A DNA stretch of 64,000 nt, from NCBI GenBank assembly GCA_021234155.1, contig JAJEKV010000004.1, positions 8,870,109-8,934,108 of the forward strand, in the 5' to 3' direction. Both the position numbers and the translations under genes were made by a program. Shown here in pieces: positions 21,955-45,639 of the stretch. Position 1 is the stretch's first letter. The number at the start of each line of letters is the position of its first letter. The notes beneath the pieces are model-generated. The model was not told where the DNA came from. It searched no databases and saw only the letters and a program-made list of their open reading frames with translations. The DNA comes from Isoetes taiwanensis. Lineage: Eukaryota; Streptophyta; Lycopodiopsida; Isoetales; Isoetaceae.

Positions 21955-22440
21955 TAAGATTCCTCTAGATTCCATAAGATTCTTTCAACGTTCTCTGAGA
22001 TGGTCAATATCCTTGTTATATCCTCAAGTTTCCATCAAAATTCCTTAAGAATCTCAACGATTACCTTAGATTCTTTCAAGATTCTTGAATTCCTTCCCGA
22101 TTCTAGAAGATTCCATTGGATTCCATCAATATTCTCTTAGATTCTCAAAAATTGTCTTAGATACTATCATCGTTTTCAAGAAGCTACTGTCTCACTCTAC
22201 CGGTGTTGTTCAAAGTCCCTTAAGATTTTCATAGATTCCATCAATTTATTTGGATTCCTTAAAATTCCATTAGATTCTCCAATGTTTTTTGAAGATTCCT
22301 CAAGATCTCTAAAGATTCCCCACATTCTCTCAAATAATTCAAAAAACTCCTTAAGATTCCTTCGTCATATGAGAGATTCCCTTCAAATTCTCTAAAGTTC
22401 TCTTGAACTCGATGGCATGATGTTGCACTACGTCGAAGTA
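21955..22440. repeat. Degenerate minisatellite of AGATTCC-type units
   Basis: Dozens of imperfect copies of a roughly 10-12-base motif (variants of TTAGATTCCAT / AAGATTCC) run without a fixed period. No coding sense. Confidence 0.65.
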
Positions 22441-23452
22441 ATGCCAAATGACTAGCTCTCGATGAGTCGAGTTCAATGACATCAGTTCGGCTCAGTTTTG
22501 ACTTTTTTTTTTTGTTTGGGGGAGGTTGGATAATAAATACAATGTTTCAGACATATAAAGTATTGCTACATGAGTAATCTCAACATCTTCGTCCTTTACG
22601 TGCAGAAACATTCTCTGCTCTGTAAGCTAATATATATGAAGCCCATGATAATCTATTATATGGCAACCAGAGCTAACTAGAAAAAAGAGGCCCCCAAAAC
22701 CTTCTTTTACATATTGAAAAACCAAAGCAGATAATCTGGAAATATTGAACAGAGAAGGAAGTACCATGATATGAGATCAACTTAGTTGTTGTATTGTCGA
22801 GATTCAAACAGTTAGCCTAGATAGGTTAGAAATACATGTCCAGCTGCCAAGACTCGTCTCTAAAGTCCAGTTCATGATATACAAGCTTCTTCCTGCTCAC
22901 ATAATATCCCTAGCTTGGCCTTAATTGATCTCGTTTCTTGCGCTTCAAATCAATTCTAATAATTTTAAAAATTCCACAATATGCCCTCTGATAAAAGACG
23001 GGTTCTGTCTGATCTGATCATATCTGAATATTCTTAGTCTTTCTGCTAGTGAAAAAGAATGGAAGAAGGAACCAACAATCTGCTAGAGAATCCTGTATAA
23101 TAGAAAGTCTGATGCTAAAACTATAAGTCGCTATTTTACCAATCTTTGCGTTGATCTTCTCCACCTTATCGGCCAATTTTTGTGGCTTCAGCATGCCTCT
23201 GCATAGGAGAATAGGATCTCCTCCAAAACCGTTAGCGGTTGCTAGAAACGTTCTTTCTTAACCCAGCAGATAGCGTTATGCTTCATAAAGCAAAGAGCAG
23301 AGCGCTAGAGGCACCAAATGAAGAATGGAAAGATTCACCACAAGCCACTGCAAGAAAAGGCATCTCAAAAAGAACCGAAAATGACTGCTAAAAAATTGCT
23401 AGAAGTCACCGGACCTGTGGTATCCTCAGATTTATTGCAGTTAGTGAAAAAT
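22441..23452. other. Non-coding stretch
   Basis: No supportable feature. Confidence 0.45.
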
Positions 23453-23950
23453 GAGAGAGAAATGAAATGAATTTTTACGTCTATGAGACCATCAGGCCTA
23501 GAAGACGTTCATTTTGCATAATTAACATCATATATAATATCATCTAATATGTCTTCGGGTAAGAACATATTAGTGTTCTCCTCCTCATATTCAAACTCAC
23601 TAGCTCCCACCAAGGATTTTATGTTTTGAATATTGCTGTCTCTTGTCTGCATAACTTCTACTAGAAACCGTCCAATTGTAGCTGGAGATAGATCAAAGAA
23701 GCTCACTAAGTCCGTTACATGTATACCAAACTTCGTGCGTATGTACTGATATGCCGGGCATCTCAAAATTACATGTATCTCATCCTCCACTTCAGATGAT
23801 CCACACACTTTACAATGTCTCAGTGTATGTGGTATTCTTGCCCAACGTCCAATCACTACTCCCAAGTGATGTGAGCTGAGCCTCATCCTACTTATCATAT
23901 GTCTAAGCTTTACCGATAAGCCGGCTTTTAAATACTCAGAACCCGAGAAC

Positions 23951-23953
<3 letters not shown>
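23453..23953 (-). mobile_element. GA-associated LINE copy A, 5'-truncated
   Basis: Contains the LINE 3' end only. An ORF (23898-23509) encodes the C-terminal zinc region (CKVCGSSEVEDEIHVILRCPAY) and a family tail (PEDILDDIIYDVNY). The 3' UTR hairpin lies at 23477-23508. The sense 3' end is TTTCATTTCTCTCTC. The 5' cut end abuts (GA)n at 23954. Confidence 0.8.

Positions 23954-24022
<69 letters not shown>
23954..24022. repeat. (GA)n microsatellite between LINE copies A and B
   Basis: About 69 bp of uninterrupted GA. It is the 3' tail of copy B and the 5' boundary of copy A. Confidence 0.95.

Positions 24023-27289
<3,267 letters not shown>

Positions 27290-27339
<50 letters not shown>
27290..27339. 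repeat. (GA)n tail of LINE copy D
   Basis: About 50 bp of GA, then AATGAAATG, the family's sense-strand TTTCATTTCTC end. Confidence 0.95.
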
Positions 27340-32220
<4,881 letters not shown>

Positions 32221-32229
32221 CTCAAATAC

Positions 32230-33504
32230 CTATGCGTCCTCTTGGTTTTCTACTACAACTTTGCCGCGCTTCCAGAATGCTTTCTTCCCCATTTGTCTTG
32301 CGTCCTTGAGTACCTGTAATTGAGTTTTGTATTCTTCTAGCTGGGTTTTTGTAAGGTCGTCATTGATCCAAATTTTCTTCCCTTTGAGCATGGATTTCCA
32401 TTTCAATACATTAAATTTATCCTCCCGTGAGTGAAACTTAACAATAATGTGTCTGTCCCTGCCATTCTGCTTACCAATACGAAATGCATCTGTAATGCCT
32501 GTATCCATTAGCTCAAGATCATTCTCACAGAAAGCTTGTATAATTTCTTTGGTTCTTTCTTTAGTTTGCTCCGGTATTCCAACTACGCGAATATTCAAAG
32601 CTTTTTCTTTTCTTTCTTGCTCTTCCATAAAAGATGCTAGTTGGTTTTGAATGTCTGATACATTTTTGTTATTATGGTTTTCTGATTCTGTATCACTATC
32701 ATTATCTCCTCTCAGAACAACTTTATCTCCTTTCATAACCTCCTGCTTAAAAACTTCCAGTTCTATTCGAATACCCTGTTTAAATTGCTCCAGCTCTGCC
32801 ATTAGCCTGCTTTGACATTTCTCTATTTCAGATTGTACATGGGCAAGCAAGAATGATTTGAGATCATTGACCATGTTTTGAACAGAAGTTTCCATCGATA
32901 TTTTCATGGCCAAGGTCGAGACTTCCATTGCTGCCCGCATTTGCCCAACTACATCCAATAAGTCCTGTTTGGTGACCCCAGCATCTCCCAGAGTTTCAGT
33001 TTTGTTTTTGTTAGCCCTGATTACAGAGTTTACAGTCGAAATACTCCCTGTTTTGCCAATCACAGCAGAAGTTTCCATATGGGTTTTTGTTTGCCCTAGC
33101 CCTACTGCGTTATCATTTTCGAAATCCCCTGTTTCAGCAGAAGGCCCTAAATCCCCTGTTTCTGCAGTTTCGGCCAACAAATCTTCGGTTCGGTTCTTAC
33201 GCAAAGAAGCGAAATCCCTTGTTTTACGCGGTTTGACCAACAAATCTTCCAGTTCCGGCTTCTTCTACCCAGCAATAGCATCGACACCATCAATCTCGGG
33301 CCCCAAATCCCCTGATTCGGCTACTGTTGTTGTCAGTTTCGGCTTTTTTTGCCCAGCAGCGGCATCGACACCATTCTTCGACGACTTCTTCTTGTTTTTA
33401 TCATTGACATCAGCATCAACTGGCTCAGAGATCGTGGCCGAACTTGAATTGGAACTGGCCGTGTCATTTCTGGAGCATTTTTTAGTCGGCCTAGTTGCGC
33501 CCAT
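32230..33504 (-). pseudogene. LINE copy E, ORF1 (coiled coil plus RRM-like), one stop
   Basis: Start ATG at 33504-33502 (MGATRPTKKCS), one in-frame TAG near 33265, end TAG near 32230: about 424 codons. The N-terminal part is Ser/Lys-rich with repeats of (E)TGDLGP. The middle (about 32650-32930) is a long heptad-like coiled coil. The C-terminal part has IRVVGIPE, AFRIGKQNGRDRHIIVKF and WINDDLTKTQLEEYK, as in L1-type ORF1 RRM proteins that chaperone LINE RNA. It is the only ORF1 preserved in this LINE family here. It starts just inside the (GA)n boundary, so E kept its 5' end while losing the middle of the element. Confidence 0.8.
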
Positions 33505-33506
33505 TC

Positions 33507-33507
<1 letters not shown>

Positions 33508-33580
<73 letters not shown>
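33508..33580. repeat. (GA)n between LINE copies E and F
   Basis: About 73 bp of GA. It abuts the ORF1 start region of E on one side and the TGAAATGAAA end of F on the other. Confidence 0.95.
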
Positions 33581-33583
<3 letters not shown>

Positions 33584-35395
33584 AATGAAATTTGATTATT
33601 ACGTCTGTGAGACCGCCTTGTACGTTCAACTTGTACATTCAACATTATAAAACAAATCATCTAATGCATCCTCTGATAGTAATGCATTAGTCTCTCCTAT
33701 CTCTAACTCATCTACTTTTAAGGTTCTTAAAACATCATCCCTACGCTCTAAAATATCAATGATACATCTCCCAATACGTGATCCTAGAAAATCAAAGAAA
33801 GCCATCAATGATTATAGACATAATTAAGGAGTCTGCAAAGCGCCTCTGCTTCCAATGTAAGCATCCCACATTCTACTAACATCATATCATAGGGAGTTTG
33901 CATTTTTGTTCCAAGTTCAGACCGGAAGAATTTTTTTTGAACTTTCTCAACCTTTTTCCAAGTATCCAATGTCAATCCAGGACCCTATACTTCACATTCA
34001 TACAAAACTATAAATTGAACCAGTGTTATATAAAGAAAGCATTCTTTTCAAGCTAAAGTTCCATATCTCTGCTTTGGCACGTCTACGCTGCATTGCATAT
34101 AGTGCTTTGAGGCCATCGTTTACTTTTTGCTCCACTGCTTGGTTCCAATTTGGACTCTTATCCACCAATATCCCAAGGTACTTATAGCTATTGGTAATTT
34201 CTACAAGTTCACCTTGATAATAGAACTTTAAATGATCAGTCTTGTTTGCCCCAAACACAATCACTTTGGTCTTACCCATATTAACTTGCATGCCTTTTGC
34301 ATCACAAAATAATGAAAGTGCATTCAAATGCCGTTGCAACCCCTGTATGCTCCCAGATAGCAATACCACATCATCAGCATATAAAAATAGCATAAGAACA
34401 TACCCATTTATAGGCGTTCCATCTCCACTATGGTCTCGAATCCAGCATTCAAGTTGGTCTATAAAAAGACCAAATAATGTAGGCGATAGAGGACACCCCT
34501 ATTTTACTCCCACATTGCTCTCCAATAAATCATTACAAGAATTTACATATGGAAAGGACGTTTGAACCAGTACCTTTTCATATAGCTTTCTAACTGCTTG
34601 TCTGTATTGAACAGGAATGCTTAAATCATTCATTCTTTCCCATAGATTTTTTCTGTTCACCATATCAAAAGCCTTGGAGAAGTCCACGAAAGCAGCATAT
34701 AGGGGTTTTTTTTTTCCCAACAACAGAATCTATCATTGCACGCATAGTGACCAAATGGTCAATAGTGGACCTTCTGGGTCTGAACCCAGCTTGTCCCACT
34801 GCTCTAGCATTATTATCCTCAACCCACATGCTAATTTTTGAATCTAGAATGACTGCAAAAAGTTTAGCATATAAACTACTAACCATGAACATTCGATAAT
34901 TGGCTGGATCCAATTCATCGCCTGCTTTATGGAGTGGAACTACTCTGTTTATTTGCCATGCTTGTGGGAAGCCCTCTCGTAGCACTGCATTAAAGAATTT
35001 TAACAAGATAACAGCAACTCCATCACCCGCCCACTTGAACATTTTAGCTACTAGACCATCCGCATCAGCATCTTTATTATTAGACAACTTTTGTAAACCA
35101 CAATGTATATCATCCAAAGTGAATAAGAGATACTCTACATCATACCTGCCATCCATGCAAGATTCATTCTGATTTGGAATGTGGTACAATTTTTGTATTT
35201 GCTCAAAAAGAGCTGCAACATTCAATGTAGCCCCAACATTTTGATATGGTTTTAACCTGTCCCAAAATCTTTTTGGATGCTTAAGAAGGTCCATCACCAT
35301 TTTCTGATGCTTTTTATGCAGATGTGCCTTTTTTTTCCTCTTAATTAATTTGACATATTCTTTCCTTTCTTTGATTTTTGCATCCCCTTTTGCCC
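33581..35395 (-). mobile_element. GA-associated LINE copy F, 3' portion
   Basis: Fragments of ORF2 in several frames: tail (SEDALDDLFYNVEC, 33626-33808), an internal deletion of the zinc region, then RT (MLFLYADDVVLLSG, SKAFDMVNRKNLW, NRVVPLHKAGDELDPANYRM) and linker (KHPKRFWDRLKP). At about 35395 the sequence breaks at the motif (KR)AKG, and a + strand LINE begins. The missing upstream part resumes at 38665. The 3' hairpin at 33601-33625 is partly eroded. Confidence 0.82.
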
Positions 35396-38300
35396 CTTGG
35401 CACATTCGGTTACCCTCCAGAAGACAGACAGACACAACCGGTACTTGTGGGTTCGTGTGCATAATACCAGTGGCAACCCTCTTTTTCTGGCCGCCTGTTA
35501 TTTCCCTCATGCAGACAGCACCTTCTAACGCAGCCACCCCGATGCGGATAAGATGGACCCTTATGTCGATCTATATGATGACATACAGCAGCACCAGCAG
35601 TTGGGTAGGGTCGTCCTTCTTGGAGATTTCAATGCACGGACAGGAGTAGAGCAGCCCATGCGACTTGACCCCCTCGCTGACGATGTCCTGCAGCTACGCC
35701 CCGCAGAAGCAACCTGGCCACGAGGGTCGGATGACAGCCAGTTCACTCGCTTTGGCAGACAGTTGCTCCTGCTATGTGCCATTTTTTACTTGATAATTTG
35801 CAATGGCCTTTCACAGTGGCCCGATTCTCGCAAGTGCACATGCAGACAGGACAATCAGGGGGGAGGGTCTAGTGTGGTGGACTATGTGCTCGTAGTTGCG
35901 CAAGATATGCATCTCATCAGTCGTTTCCGGGTGGGGGCATGCATACGGGATGAGGAGGTCGACTTAGATCACCTCCCACTTTATTTGGACCTGGTTTGGC
36001 AAGCCGCCGGAACCCCCCACTATGCCAGCCCCTCGCCGTCCTCGGTTGAGACTAGATTATGAGTGTGCAGAGGACTACGCCGAGATGCTCATGGGCGCCC
36101 TCCCGTAATTCGCGGACCTCCACACTAGAGCGGCCAGATGGACTAACCGACTTTCGCTATTACGGGATCGGGGGATACCGCTTTTGGAGACCCCCCCCGT
36201 GCCGCCTTCGTGGTCAACAACATTCCGCAGAACCGATGGTTTGATGCGAGTGTAAAGAACGCAAGCGGCGGCTCCGTCACATTCGGATCGGTACCCGCTT
36301 GTAGGCCACCACGATTACGTGCAGCGCCCATCCGGCGGTACCTTTGCCGGCATCGAGGGAGATGTTCCTCTTTGGACACTCATCCTCGAACCTTTTGGCC
36401 TGAGTGCTTCAAAGGCCAGCCCGACCCTACGGGGGACATCACACCCGGCGGTGGGAGCGGTACTTGCGGCGGCTCTATGACCCGCCCGAGGGGGCAGCGT
36501 GCGCCCATACCCCCACAGGGATGGGCCCCCATTGGTTCGTGGGCCGAGATGTTGAGGAGGGCCCGCGAACTGCCGGCTAATGGGAAGGCGGTGACCTCGA
36601 TGGTATGCAGGCGAAGTTACTCAAATGGGCAGGGGCGGCCGCTTGTGCGGTCCTCACTACCCCTGTTTCAACGAGCATTGCGGGAAGGTCTCCCCGACAA
36701 TGGACCACAAGCGGGGTTGTTCCCATTCACAAGGCGGGCGACCCACCTTTGTCCGACCAATTACCGGACGATCATGGTCGATTCGATTATTTGCCAAACC
36801 GCTGTTCGGGCATTCTCGGCGGCGATTGACCGGGCGAGGGCGGCCGGATGTGCGAGCCCTCACACGAGGCGAGGCTTTAGACCCGCCACTCAGCGATTGA
36901 CCATATCTTTACACTGCGGGCGATTGAAGGCAGTAGGAATCATCGGCGGGACTTGTATTGCTGCTTTGTGGACTTCGCGAAGGCTTTTGATCTGATTCCC
37001 GGGAAAAGGCGTGGGCTAGATCTGCGTCAGCTGGGGCTCCCGGCTTTTGTGCGAGAATGCCATATACTGGGTTGTATGAGAGTTGTTTTGGCGGGATGCG
37101 GCCAGACGGGACCAAGCATTCACCGGTAGTATCGGGGTCCGGCGAGGGGTTGCCCCCTCTCGCCAACACTTTTGGCCTCTACATTGTCGGTTAGAGCCAC
37201 GGCTTCGAGCATGGGGGATGGCATACGGCTTTTGCACGGGTCATCCGCCGGCTCATCTATGCGGACGATGTTGGCCTCTTTGGCCCACACCCGAAGCTAT
37301 GCGGTCTCACGGATGCCCTAGACACATTTTTGTCGCTACTGAGACATGACATGGCGTCAATCGGCCAAGACCGTGGTGGTTCTCATATCCTCTTTCCGTC
37401 ACCCCATGCCTCCCCGCGACTCACATATCGGGGGATGGACTGTGGGCGCCACGCCCACCTACAAGTACCTAGGGGTGGAGTTCCCCTCCTCGCTCTCTTG
37501 GGAGGCGTCTATCCGCTGGTGTGTTAGGCCGGAAAGCGCTTTATGCCATCTGGAGAACAACGATCCGAGGCGAGCTCTATGATTGGGGCCATCGGTCCAC
37601 ATCCGTTCGCACCGGTCGAAACTGTCCTTCAGACGGGTCGAGGTTTGGGGCCCGGTCGTCTCTTTGGCGACACTGGAATGACTTGGAGCAGGTGCGTAAG
37701 GCATTTTGGCACGGGTACTTGGGGTGAAACCTTGGTCCCCTATCGGATTCTGGCTGCCAGAAACCGGATTCTTGCAGAAAAACGGCAGCCCTTGATAGAC
37801 ACATCGTCTATTTTTGGAAAGTGGTTACTATGGGTGATGCTCGGCTCCGCGACTGGCTTACACCGTGGCCATGGGTCCGAGCGGCTTAGGGCCTATTGGA
37901 GGGGTAAGAGAGATCGGTGGTTCGCCCGGATGGAACGGGAGGAGCAGATCGTGCGAGGTGGGGCACAATGGCCGCCCGTCGTGATAAACATGCGGGAGTA
38001 CCTAGGACGCTTGTTTCCTTGGCAAGCTCTCGGGACCCGGCTCTAGAACAGATCAAAATGGCCCATTACAAGGAGCACATCAACCCGTGTTAGCCCGGGC
38101 CCACGGCTCTACCTGCGTTCCCCTTTGCCCCTCAAAAGCGCAGACTGCGTTGCCTCCATTCGCCGCAGGTGCCCACCATCTTTGCATCGAGGAGGCGGGT
38201 GGATTGGGGAGCCCCGGGCCAGACTCTGTCGGTCTTTGTCAAGCGGGTGCCATTGAGGATGAGTCTCACACTTTCGAGTTGCCCGGCTCACGGTCGGATC

Positions 38301-38664
38301 CGGGCGGATCGCCCCTTAGTGCGGCGGACTTGCCCTTGCATTTGCTGATGAACACACCGTCCGTACGTGCCCTGGGGTCGTACATTCAGGAGGCGAGGTC
38401 ACCTTTGCCCCCGCCTGGCTGCCCGCTGATTAGGCACTACGGGTGCGGTGCATGATTGTATATATTTGGGTGTTTCTGCATTTTATATGTTAGGACAGTT
38501 TGTCAGCAGGCTGATTGCTGCCACGGTTTTTCCCTCGAAAACCCTTCGGGGCGGGGGTTTTTTAATCCGGGCAGTAATCCGCTTGCTGCGTTTTTGTATT
38601 GGGTCCCATAGACCGATTGGTCTCCGTGGACGATAAAAGTACCTTCCTTCCTTCCTTCCTTCCT
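35396..38664 (+). mobile_element. GC-rich LINE on the + strand, inserted in copy F
   Basis: The endonuclease is readable from about 35437 to 36062 (FLAACYFPHADSTF, then VVLLGDFNARTG, SSVVDYVLV, LDHLPLYLDL). The RT part is heavily frameshifted, but KLLKWAG, VVPIHKAGDP and RRGFRPATQRLTI, and a scattered CFVDFAKAFD-like stretch, are visible from 36600 to 37000. The 3' end carries a hairpin (38603-38631) and a (TTCC)n tail (38642-38664). It is clearly more GC-rich than its neighbours. It belongs to the same broad LINE group but with a different tail repeat. No target duplication could be fixed. Confidence 0.78.
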
Positions 38665-38830
38665 CTTAAACCTCAGCCTTTGTTCTCTATATTCTTGATC
38701 AGACCACCCATTGCATAGTAATCCCTTCCTTTGCCTATGTGAACTAAAGCACATGGCTGTTGTATCAATTACCAAGCGTGTCAAAATGTCACTGATCTCA
38801 GATGCTGCTCTTGGCAGCTACGGCGTCTCT
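38665..38830 (-). mobile_element. LINE copy F, 5' portion beyond the inserted + strand LINE
   Basis: Encodes SEISDILTRLVIDTTAM and QRKGLLCNGWSDQEYREQ, homologous to copy D's GLPCNSWFDASCKEKRE. Joined with 35395 it restores the linker order, so the + strand LINE interrupted F. The 5' end is not GA-flanked. Confidence 0.72.
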
Positions 38831-39959
38831 TGGTAGCTACGGCGTCCGTCTCAAAGTCCTGCATCATGGCATCCGTCTTCTTACTGGTGTGCGCATAGGG
38901 GTTTCAAAAAGCAGTGGATTTTAATGAATCGGGATTCAAAAACAGGGCACATCAAGCCATTATCCAGAGGTATTTTCTCGATGGGTCGTTACTGAGAACT
39001 GATATAAAGACATGCCTACCGGATTCTCTTAGAGGCCAATTCCAGCAGAACTCTAACCTTAGAGGTTGTTCCAGCATGATAGAGGGAAAATAATGGGTTT
39101 GCTCGGTTCTTTTAGAGTAATAAGATCCAAAAATAAGAAGATTGCGACTTAATCGACCCATTCAAGGTCTCCCCTGTATAGATTTATCTGCAAGAAGATT
39201 TGAATCAATCTGCAGGAAATTCGTTGAAGAAGCCCAATTCTTAAAAAAACCCTGCTTGCAGAAATCGTATATGCATAAGCTCTGTTGTTTGAAGAACTGT
39301 GTGTACAAACAGGACTTCTATTGTTGCATTGGGCTGCTCAATCCTCTGATTTCTTCCCTCTCTACTCCACCTGCATGCCCGATTCTACTCGATCACTTCA
39401 AATAGCATCACCAGAACTGCTCGATTCTACCCGATCACTTCAAATAGCATCACAGAGGCAAGCTTCACAACAAAATTAAGAACAGAACTAAGAACATCAC
39501 TTCACACCAGGAACAAAATCGAAAAAACATGCTCTGCTTAGACAAGGGGCGGAAATAAAGTAGCTTTAGATTCATGTGCAGTCTGCTTGGAGGATTTTTT
39601 GTAGACTGAGATTTTTTGCGGTCTGCTTGGAGGATTTTTTGCGGTCTGTTTGGGGGATTTTTTGATCCCGAGCTCAATTGAAGCATCTTGCTTTAGCGCA
39701 GGCGGCAGGCTTTAGCGATCAAGCTTCTTTAGCTTCTTTAGCGATCAAGCTTTAGCGCAGGCGGCAACCGTAAACAGGGGATCCCAAAAAAGAGAGATCC
39801 CGGAAAAACGTTAGCTAGGAAATCCGGCATGTTTTTTTTTTCGCCCTTAACGGGCCTTGTTAGACAACGAGAGATAATTGTCTCTCGTTGTCTCTCATGC
39901 TATACGGTATAAAAATTGCCGTATAGCACGAGAGATAAAAAAATTTGGAGCATGTGGCC

Positions 39960-39961
<2 letters not shown>
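38831..39961. other. Unique spacer with small repeats
   Basis: No gene recognised. It holds a 37-bp near-duplicate (about 39380-39455, CGATCACTTCAAATAGCATCA) and three ~30-bp repeats of GTCTGCTTGGAGGATTTTTTG (39580-39665). There are repeated AGCGATCAAGCTT pieces near 39715-39750, and two palindromes listed separately. Confidence 0.5.
39864..39928. repeat. Two adjacent palindromes
   Basis: 39864-39891 has 11-base arms (ACAACGAGAGA / TCTCTCGTTGT). 39898-39928 has arms TGCTATACGG / CCGTATAGCA. They lie 35 bp before a (GA)n that marks a LINE 3' end. Confidence 0.8.

Positions 39962-39999
<38 letters not shown>
39962..39999. repeat. (GA)n tail of LINE copy G
   Basis: About 38 bp of GA, then GGAGAAAAATTG and the G 3' end. 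Confidence 0.93.
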
Positions 40000-40003
<4 letters not shown>

Positions 40004-42534
40004 AAAATTGTTTTTTTTTTTCCATCTATGAGACCATCAGGTCTATTAGATGTTACAAGATACAATATAGATCATAAACTCTGTTAACAGTTTCACGTGA
40101 GCTCCTATTGGAGCATCATTGTCTCCTCAGCTCTCATATCCTCCTCATACTCTTGTAATAAATGTTTATAGCTTTTAATTGATGCCTCTCTAAGTTTTAG
40201 TGCCTCCATCAAAAAGCTCCCTACAAGCTGCCCCGGGTGCTCAAAAAATTCCCCAAGTGAAGCTGAATTCATCCCCAAACTATCCCTTAGGTTCTGGTAA
40301 GCAGGACAAAGTCTAATGAAATGTTCCTCGTCCTCAACTTCTCCTGAGTTGCAGACCTTGCATAGCCGTTTGTCCCTGTTGTAGTTCCCCCATCTTCCTA
40401 CCTCCACTCCCAGGTGATGTGAGCTAAGCCTTAGTCTGCATATATTATGTCCCTTATTTGTTGAGATCTCCTCGCTAAGATATGCCATCGGCCTTAGTTC
40501 GGGGTTCATGGTCTCCTGGTAATATTTCATTTTTGTACCACACCTTTGCCAAACTATGTATTGCACATTGGTCCTAACCCATTCTCTTATCATAATCTTA
40601 TCCTGTGGCATGGACTCCAGTGTCATTCCCCATCGGCTCAACCATTTCTTTATGTCTGCCAGCCACCCTTTATGTTCACTCTCTTTCATAGCTAGCACCG
40701 GAAATCTGCTTTCCTCCATTAGCTTAACCTTACTAAAATACCAAAGCAGTTGGCATAGTGCTTCACTCTCTACTGACATCATACCTGCCTCCTTCAATAG
40801 CATTTCATAGGGCGTTTGCATCTTCACCCCAAGTTCTGTCATCAGAAACTTCTTTTGTACCTTTTCAACTTTTTTCCGCATCTCTTGAGATAGGCCTGAC
40901 CCCCATACCTCGCAACCATATAATAGGACTGCTTGGACTAATGTCTTGTATAACATTTTTTTGAGACCAAAATTTACAATTTCAGCTTTTCTGCACCTCC
41001 TCTGCATGGAGAATAGAGCCTTTAGGCCACTATCCGCCCTTTGTTCAACTGATTTGTTCCATTTGTAATTTTGGTCTACAATCAGCCCCAAATATTTGTA
41101 TTGTGCAGCAAGCTCTACTTGGCTGCCCTTGTATGTGAATGTGAAATTGTCTGCCCGGCAAATACAATAATTTTGGTTTTTTGGAGATTTACCTTCATTT
41201 CCATAGTGTCACAGAAAGAAGCTAACGCGTCCAGATGTTTTTGCAAGTCTTGCTTATCCCTCGATAGTAGGACAATGTCATCAGCATAGAGAAGTAGAAG
41301 AAGCATGCATCCTCCTATTGTAGTGCCCTCACCTCCCCTTTGAGTTATCCAAGTCTCCAGCTCATCTATGAATATGCCAAACAGAGTGGGGGGCAATGGG
41401 CATCCTTCCTTGACCCCTATATTACTGCTCACCACTTCACTACACTTCTATATCAAAGGAGCAGACAACTGGACCACCACTTTTTCATACAAACAAGCCA
41501 CTGCATCTCTCATGCTAGCTGGTATTCCAACTCTTTCCATTCTATCCCACATATTTCCTCTTCTGACCATATCAAAGGCTTTTGTGAGATCCAAAATAAG
41601 GCAAACATGGGTTTTTTGGTTTTTTTAACTGCATCTATAGCTGCCCTGAGCATCACCAGATGATCTATGGTAGATCGTCCAGGCCGAAAACCTGCTTGTC
41701 CCCTTGCCCTCACCTCTGTTCGTTCTGCCCATGTACTTATTCTTTGTTCTACAATTGTAGCAAATAGCTTTGCAAACAGGTCACTCACCATTATGATGCG
41801 GTAATTTCCTGGGTCATTTTGGCAACCAGCTTTATGTATCGGTACTGCCCTGTTTGTTTGCCATTCAGCAGGAAAGCCATCCCTTAGTGCAGCATTTAGC
41901 ATTTTGGCTAGAATCTTCTGAACATTGTTTCCAGTCCATTTAAGCATTTCCGCCCCCAAGCCTGTTGCATCTAATGCTTTTCCTGTTGCGAGCTTCTGAA
42001 GTCCTTTCGGTACATCTATTTCTGTGATATGCATTGACTCGTGATCTCTCATCATTATATCTTCCACCCCTTCTATATGGTAGAGTTTGTCTAGGTGACC
42101 AACCAGAGCATGCGCGTCTAGTTTGTGAATTTGCCCTTTTGAATCTCTCAAGCGGTTCCAAAATTTTCTCGGATCCTTAACCAGCTCTTGCACCATTGCT
42201 GCTTGTTTCAATTTCAGGAAACCTCTCTTTTTGCATCTTAGCATCTTGAAATACACCTTCCTGGCCGCGTGCTTATCTGGCCCTTTTGCTTTTTTGTACA
42301 ACTCTCTTTGGCGCTTACACTCCTCATCAAACCAAGCATGACATGGCAGCCCCTTAGCCCTCCTAGCGGATGTGAAACATGCCTTTGCCTTATCAAGCAA
42401 GAATTCTGTCAGCATATGGCTGATTTCAGTAGCATTGTCTGGCCATTGTATCTCTCCTACTCCTTCCTCACACATCTTCTCATACATTTTTGCTTTTCTA
42501 AAATTTAGGCGCATGCCTAGATGGGGCTTGTTAC

Positions 42535-42535
<1 letters not shown>
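40000..42535 (-). mobile_element. GA-associated LINE copy G, 5'-truncated before the RT linker
   Basis: Three open pieces in different frames: 42514-41510 (linker GLPCHAWFDEECKRQRELYKKAKG, TGKALDATGLGAEM, NRAVPIHKAGCQNDPGNYRI), 41435-41115 (GVKEGCPLPPTLFG, LLLYADDIVLLSRD), and 41091-40105 (thumb and zinc end CKVCNSGEVEDEEHFIRLCPAY). The 3' hairpin at 40023-40052 has stem CATCT / AGATG, a paired change from the usual CGTCT / AGACG. The 5' cut end abuts (GA)n at 42537. Confidence 0.87.
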
Positions 42536-42579
<44 letters not shown>

Positions 42580-42617
42580 AGGGAGGGAGGGAGGGAGGGA
42601 GGGAGGGAGGGAGGGAG
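42536..42617. repeat. (GA)n-(GGGA)n compound microsatellite between copies G and H
   Basis: About 37 bp of GA followed by about ten GGGA units. The purine repeat has changed unit, but the strand bias is kept. Confidence 0.93.
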
Positions 42618-45609
<2,992 letters not shown>

Positions 45610-45639
45610 GTGAGAGGGAGGGAGGGAGGGAGAGAGAGA
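45610..45639. repeat. Short (GGGA)n/(GA)n at the 5' junction of copy I
   Basis: About 30 bp of purine repeat, then unique DNA. It closes the G-H-I chain on the right. Confidence 0.85.

Noticed and set aside
36143-38455. Many overlapping ORFs on both strands in the GC-rich LINE
   Set aside because: High GC makes open frames common. Only those with endonuclease or RT motifs on the + strand were kept.
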